Shown here: piece after piece, positions 58,872 through 64,000 of the stretch | Position numbering within the stretch: the first letter of the stretch is position 1 | Layout: each line of letters begins with the position of its first letter | Assembly: GCF_024323335.1 (NCBI RefSeq) | Contig: NC_066581.1 | Coordinates: forward strand, 350,676,409-350,740,408 | DNA length: 64,000 nt | Direction of reading: 5' to 3' | From: Lathyrus oleraceus | Taxonomy: Eukaryota > Streptophyta > Magnoliopsida > Fabales > Fabaceae | Notes under the pieces: model-generated | The model's database searches: none | Told to the model about the DNA's origin: nothing | The model's input: the letters and a program-made list of their open reading frames with translations, nothing else | Program-made: the position numbers and the translations under genes

Positions 58872-60650
58872 GTGTAACAACCCGTATAATATATATCTAG
58901 AATAATATCATACAAGTGTTAAATTTTGGTACTGTCACAACATAAGTGCCTAATGGCATCAAAATATATATACATGTCCAAACTAAAAACATCAATGGAA
59001 CATGTTATACAATAATGCCCCAAAAATAAAATCTAAGAACTATGTGCAATATCTGCATTGCACACAACTCCACAGCGGAAGATCATGCTAAACAGCAACC
59101 CTTGAAACATCCATAACAGTTTCTCTTAGATTCAACCTGTAAAGAATACCTGAAAAATAACAACAATAATGGGATGAGATAATAATCTCAGTGAGTTCTC
59201 CTATCCTATGGGTCCACTCGGCTCTACATGGTTTTCTAATCAATATTCAACTCATATCCAACTCAAGTCAACAAGGGAAAGAAGATTTGGGCGATGGGGA
59301 ACTATCTCGCAATTGTATGGCAACATGCATCTGAGTTCTCACAACTCAACCACGATCATTATTCAGATCACGACGCATCAATTCCCGAACGGACTTACGT
59401 CTAAGCCAAGCCCGATTCATGCATGCTCGTATGATTCGACTTTCGCGGTGGATATCCGGTTCCCCTATGGGACTCAAACCCACTTTTAAGAACCATCACT
59501 CGTATGGGACTTTACCCACTTTGAGTCTCTTTCACCGTATGGGCCTTATCCCACTTTGGTGTCCACCTTTCCCCCATGTCCACCATGGTTGGGGCTCAAA
59601 CCCAATTGAGGCTCGAATCATTGGTCCCACATCCCAATGCTTACTCATCTAAGCATACCAATAGAGATGTGTACCACCACAGAAAACACACATTCTGAAT
59701 ACATGATCGGTTCCATGGTCATTGGTTCCACGAACCATAACAAAATTCGGTTCCACAAATCATTGGTTCCATGAACCATAACAAAATTCATCAATCACAG
59801 GTGACTTCATTCACCACATTACACAAATAATAACATGGCATGTTCCATACAATGCGTCTCATTCTCAATCATGGCAACAATTCATCCACGACCTCCACAT
59901 AAGCGTCGTACGAATGAATACCGTATTCTCATACATATATCACACATGTTCCATAAGCTAGATCATATTTCTAAGTTATTAATCAAGTTATTCTCCTAGG
60001 TTTCCTCACTCATCTTTGGTAAGGTTTTTAATCATGTTACTTCACCTTCCACATAACAACAATATTTAATTTTCATCATGATAAAATTCATGGCATTTAT
60101 AAATCACATAATATTTTATAACATGGAACAATAATAATTGCCCTTTACGTTATCTTTCTAACGCATCCGTCCGTATCCAAAACGGAGTTACACCACTCAA
60201 TTAATTCATTAATATATCTTAATCAAGATTTAGATTAATATTTATTCATTGCAGAAGTATTCAACAACAACATCATTAGCCTAGTGGTAAGGCTTGCATA
60301 ATTCCAAGGAGGTCCTGGGTTCGAACCCCCCTTGGTGACATATTCTTGGTCTGTCTCTCTTATTAATAATTAATCCTTTCAGAGCGTCTGAATCACAGGG
60401 CCTAATATTTACTTCGTCTTTCATCAAATCTGCACACAATCATCATGAATAAGCAAATTGAAAATAAAGAATCCAAGAGCTCATCTTCATTTCTTCACGG
60501 GAATGGGCCTCCATCGGTAATTGGGTATCAATGAGGCACTTTATACGTTTTCAATCGACCTCATCTTTGGGAATGCGACCCCCAAGGTAACCTAAGTCAT
60601 TAATGAAGTGTAATCAACGTACACACTGCATATTTTGTCTTTCTCGCTAG
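58872..60650 (-). repeat. Gypsy LTR, probably Tekay-type (right end uncertain)
   Basis: Begins TGTAACAACCCG. Like the LTR at 34,286 it has a CGGAAGATCATGC-type block about 200 bases in and a 'GGGATGAGATAATAATCTCAGTGAG' region, in the same (minus) orientation. A short repeat, GGTTCCA.GA(A)CCATAACAAAATTC, occurs at 59,735-59,790. No matching terminal CA end or internal region is seen, so it is truncated or solo. Confidence 0.55.
60277..60340 (+). other. tRNA-like Pol III promoter (A and B boxes), SINE head
   Basis: Box A TAGCCTAGTGGT (60,277-60,288) and box B GGTTCGAACC (60,318-60,327), 30 bases apart, are followed by CCCCTTGGTGACA. The T-arm pairs only partly and no acceptor stem forms, so it is not a working tRNA gene. 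It fits the tRNA-derived head of a plant SINE inserted in, or carried by, the surrounding LTR. Confidence 0.65.
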
Positions 60651-61379
60651 GGGTTAAGACACACCAATATGAAGATGGACCAACCTCAAGAAAGGCTGCA
60701 TCAAGATTACATTAGCAAAGATAGAAATGGTTGAAGAGTAAATAGAATCACCCACGAAGATTGAGCATCCTTTTGGGATTTTTGGGAACTCTTCTGTGAT
60801 TTTTTACCCATAGTACATTAACTTTTCTAGATATAAGAAAGCAATATATTATAAAATAAAATAAAAGAAGATAACCGCAAACTAGGAAAAATGACTCAAA
60901 AAAATGTAACAGTGACTCTTCAAGAATTGTATGCTAGAATGCAAACGGAAGTAAACTGTATCAAACATGTTAAATCACTTGCATGCAACACTCGAATGTT
61001 TCAATTTCCAAGGATCATAATGGTGATACCTTCGAAAAGATGTTTCAAGTATGGAGCATAAAAGAGAAAATCCCCAAGAAACTGAAATATTCACTTTTTC
61101 TCTACTAAATATAAATGAGAGAGAAGTCGAAAGCCGATGCTAACAGGATAAACCATTTCCTTGCTACACGTAGGCAAGGGCTTAGGGTAAAATATTCTAG
61201 CCCGACAGTATTGGTCTCAACCGACCACTTTGAAGGAGCTACAATCCTTCTAGAATTTTCTCAACACACAAAAAATATCCTACTAATGATCACAAGGGAT
61301 CTAAACTTTAGGTGCATCCAACGACCCTTCGCGATCCATGCCTAACAAATAGAAAATTGGTTATTCCCTCTCTATTATA
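60651..61379. other. Unassigned sequence between LTRs
   Basis: No gene is supported. The ORF at 61,115-61,345 (76 codons) has no motif. It may be internal sequence of another retroelement. Confidence 0.35.
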
Positions 61380-61716
61380 TGCAGAGAAGGCGCTGTCGCA
61401 TCGCGCGAAAAACCGGCGGGAAAAGAAGAACAACAGAGCCGCCACCGTGCGTTATTTATCCCAAAAGAGGGAAAGGAAACGCTCAGAGTAAACCTAGGAA
61501 AGAACATGGTCTCGCGACCAAAGAGAATGGGTTCGGGAGTCGGTTATGCGAAGGGAAGGTATTAGCACCCCTACGCATCCGTAGTACTCTACGGGTTCCA
61601 CGCACACTAGAAAGGAAAATGGTTGCTAAACATTGCTCAAATACTCACACACACTGGCTGAAAGAAACGAAGGAGACTGACTGAAACTGAACTCGGCAGG
61701 ATGTCGCATCCTGGGC

Positions 61717-61756
61717 CTACTTAGTCTATCAGGCATAGACATCAGAGTCGAAGTAG
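61717..61756 (-). other. Conserved hairpin, copy 8
   Basis: Outer CTACTT/AAGTAG and inner GTCTAT/ATAGAC are both perfect, although both stems differ in sequence from copies 1-7. Unpaired ATCAGAGTCG. Confidence 0.78.
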
Positions 61757-61805
61757 TTCGGACTGGGGAAACGACACATGCTCGCTAGGATATCGCATCC
61801 TATGC

Positions 61806-61848
61806 ATACGTATCTTCTCGGACGAGAGAAGAATCAGAGCATTCGTAG
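61806..61848 (-). other. Conserved hairpin, copy 9
   Basis: Inner TCTTCTC (61,813-61,819) with GAGAAGA (61,826-61,832), 7 perfect pairs, loop GGACGA. Outer TACG/CGTA. Unpaired ATCAGAGC. Confidence 0.75.
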
Positions 61849-61864
61849 CTCGGCTGACACGCAC

Positions 61865-62070
61865 TCAAACAAACAAGACACAGGCAAACGTGGAGCCCGA
61901 CTGCCAATCACTGGACTTATGTCAGCATCCGAACCTAAGCACACACAAAGAGGCAAACGTGGAGCCTGAATGCCAATAGCTGGGCTTACATCAGCATCCG
62001 AACCTAAACACACGCACACTGGAACCCAAATGCCACTCGATGGACTTACATCGGCTTCCAAGCACACAAC
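61865..62070 (-). repeat. ~65-bp tandem repeat, three units
   Basis: Units of GGCAAACGTGGAGCCYGA, TGCCAATMRCTGGRCTTA and TCAGCATCCGAACCTAA. The third is diverged. Confidence 0.8.
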
Positions 62071-62175
62071 AACACAACAGGTTGATAGGGAGTCGGGGAC
62101 TCGAGCCTATAACTGTCAAGCACACACTCAAAAAAAAGAAAAAGGGCGCCCGGAGAGATCAGCTCAATCTCCTGC

Positions 62176-62214
62176 CTACATACTTCATCTGGTATGAAGA
62201 TCAGGGCGATGTAG
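62176..62214 (-). other. Conserved hairpin, copy 10
   Basis: Outer CTACAT/ATGTAG and inner CTTCAT/ATGAAG both perfect, with sequences of their own. Loop CTGGT; unpaired ATCAGGGCG. Confidence 0.78.
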
Positions 62215-62369
62215 TTCCCCTACGCAGGGATAAAGGACTAGCCTAACCAGATAACAGAGGGAGACACAACTCTAGGGAGACTACGACTCGAGCCTAGATG
62301 TTATCATGCGAATCAACCCTAAGTTATGATTTCTAGCTAAATAGCACGAGGGCCAACCTATCCTAAGCA

Positions 62370-62555
62370 TGGCTCACACAGGAAGCAAGCCACACACACT
62401 TAACTTGCACAGGAAGCAAGCCAAGCAAAACCTAACTTGCACAGGAAGCAAGTCTAAACTAATCCTAACTTGCACAGGAAGCAAGTCAAACAATCCTATC
62501 TTGCACAGGAAGCAAGTCAAACAATCCTATCTTGCACAGGAAGCAAGTCAAACAA
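62370..62555 (-). repeat. Tandem array of a small hairpin (~34-bp units)
   Basis: Five or six units of ACTTGCACAGGAAGCAAGT spaced by ~15 bases. Each unit has complementary ends (CTTGC/GCAAG) around ACAGGAA. The last two full units are identical. Confidence 0.85.
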
Positions 62556-64000
62556 TCCTATTAGCACAGATAGCACACGCTATACACAAACAAGCGGCTC
62601 AAACAAGGGTTAGGTTTTAGTCAAGGGGTCATATCAACCTCGACAAACAAACCTCTGGAATGGGGTGAATGTGCTCTTAACCTTGCCATTGAGGGGCTAA
62701 GGTGAAGCAGATGAAAGGATGAAGTGAGGATGAGACCTCACAGCTCTTATCCCTGGCCTGGGAGAGCTCAAGACAAGAATGTGTGGGTTCAGAAAGTGGG
62801 AACCCTTCTACACATTTAAAACTGACTTAACTGTACAGTTGTACAAGATCTTGGGTTTGTGTCTGCAATGCATCAACACAGTGGTGTGAGCAAAGCAGAT
62901 GACACACTGAATAGTGGGGGATAGATTGCATATCCCTACCTTCCACCAATTGCCTCTTCACTTAGGAGGGCTTTGACTCTATGCAGGGACAAAAGTAAAC
63001 ATCCACAAACATTGCCTCTTAAGGAGGACTTCAGACAGTTGCCTGGCCAAGTAACAGGCCAGGTCTTCCAGACTACATGGAGTAAAAGAGACATACCTCA
63101 ATGCAAATTGCTTATACAAGCAAAGCAAAGCAAAAAGTTCACAAGGAACTAAGCAACTAAAGCACCTGAAACAGTCAAGCAGATGTTAGTATGCGACCTC
63201 AAACAAAACAAACAGAAACAGACAACAACTATCCATTAGAGGCACATGGATGTGCGAGGCACAAGGCTTAGGGCATGTGAGCCAAGCCACCTACAAAACA
63301 AAGAGGTTAGACAATGATACTTGAGTAAGCTCAATCAAAAGGATTGGTCTTAATGGCCATTTGATGGTCAACCTGAAAACACAAGCTCAAAGGTGAGTAA
63401 CAGGACCACTAGGGCAAGCCTAGGGTCAAAAGAGAATGAAAAAGTCAAGACAGCAAGGGTTAAGCATCCAAAATCATGTTCAAACAATTAGGAAGCACAA
63501 ACAATTGGACCCACATCCATATCAAACACTATCATCATTTCATGAACAGATTAGGTCAAAACATGGCAAACAGAAGCTCGCAGAAGTCAACAGCAAGACT
63601 TAACTCAAAAGCAATCTAAACATTTTCCAAAAATCACCAAATAAATCATGATCAAACCTAACACATAGCATGGTAAGCATGTCAAATTTCATCCCATTTG
63701 GACAAGTGGAAGGCAGTCAATGAAAATCAGAAAGTCAAAGCCAATTTGAACATGCTCATAGAAGTCAACCAAACATGCATCAACTTAGAAAAATCATAAG
63801 TCAAGAATGGTGTGTGATAAATGAATGGGATCAAAACCATGGCAAAGATGAGGATGTCTAGTTATCTCATGCAAAATTTCATGTCCATCTAGTAAAGTAT
63901 GAGAATTTCACAAATGAAATGGGAACATGTGTCACACAAGGTCAACATTTGTCTAGACAGGGAAGAAAAATCTCAAACAAATGGAAAATAGTTCAAATAG

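Larger units (their letters stand above)
61380..64000 (-). repeat. Ogre-type LTR of a divergent family, runs off the right edge
   Basis: Left end GCAGAGAAGG...CGCATCGCGCG, then ACAACAGAGCCGCCACCG (minus TGGCGGCTCTGTTGT) and GAGTCGGTTATGCGAAGGGAAGG-TATTAGCACCCC..., the standard Ogre LTR end block. It carries three hairpins of the conserved type but none of the ~145-nt modules. GC content is higher than in the other LTRs. Short ORFs within it (61,379-62,620) are unsupported. The region 62,630-64,000 shows no further feature. Confidence 0.75.

Noticed and set aside
60277..60349. Functional tRNA gene
   Set aside because: A and B boxes are good but acceptor and most of the T stem do not pair.
61865..62555. 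CRISPR-like array
   Set aside because: Repeats with constant spacers, in a plant LTR; an ordinary tandem repeat.
61115..62620. Host gene in the ORF-rich stretch near the right edge
   Set aside because: The ORFs lie in an Ogre-type LTR and its tandem repeats, on both strands, without motifs.

Overview
This is plant nuclear DNA and almost all of it is nested transposable elements. The long Ogre-type LTRs carry the Ogre primer-binding site (complementary to the 3' end of tRNA-Arg). There is also a SIRE-type copia element and a small cysteine-rich peptide family of the kind annotated as 'plant thionin family' in Medicago-like legumes. Together these point to an IRLC legume, most likely tribe Fabeae (Pisum, Vicia, Lathyrus or Lens). 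The genus cannot be decided from this window.

Layout. (1) 1-18,240: an Ogre element on the minus strand (degenerate gag at 1-620, leader and PBS to 1383, then a ~5.3 kb LTR). The LTR is split by a complete SIRE-type copia element (1487-10,820, plus strand, 5-bp target duplication GATAA). The Ogre LTR (to 16,053) itself lies inside the end of an older Ogre-like LTR (16,054 to about 18,240). (2) 18,240-22,430: decayed repeats, a copia 3' end with LTR, and a fold-back element. (3) 22,432-26,331: a damaged Mutator-like element (MULE) with a transposase remnant, a plant-mobile-domain remnant and a 97-residue ORF. (4) 26,332-53,330: the only host-type genes, a small family of secreted six-cysteine peptides. 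One intact copy is on the minus strand (29,129-28,914), one intact copy on the plus strand (50,143-50,352), and there is one pseudogene (48,625-48,790). The inverted copies are separated by a nest: an old copia (plus strand) into which a young, nearly intact copia (29,452-34,210) and a Tekay-type gypsy element (34,286-44,247) have inserted. (5) 53,330-64,000: a copia integrase scrap, a 4.6 kb Ogre LTR, a gypsy LTR carrying a tRNA-like Pol III head, and a further Ogre-type LTR that runs off the right edge. All Ogre-type LTRs lie on the minus strand.

The most striking unexplained signal is structural. Ten copies of a small two-stem hairpin occur inside the four Ogre-type LTRs. Their stems differ between copies by paired, compensatory changes, while an unpaired TCAGAGC-like stretch stays constant. 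A second, ~145 nt module occurs seven times in three of these LTRs and is closed by terminal complementary arms that also change in step. Several non-complementary pairs become G-U wobbles on the minus (element-sense) strand, which suggests selection on element RNA.

All identities, ages and structures were judged by eye; no alignment, folding or database search was run.
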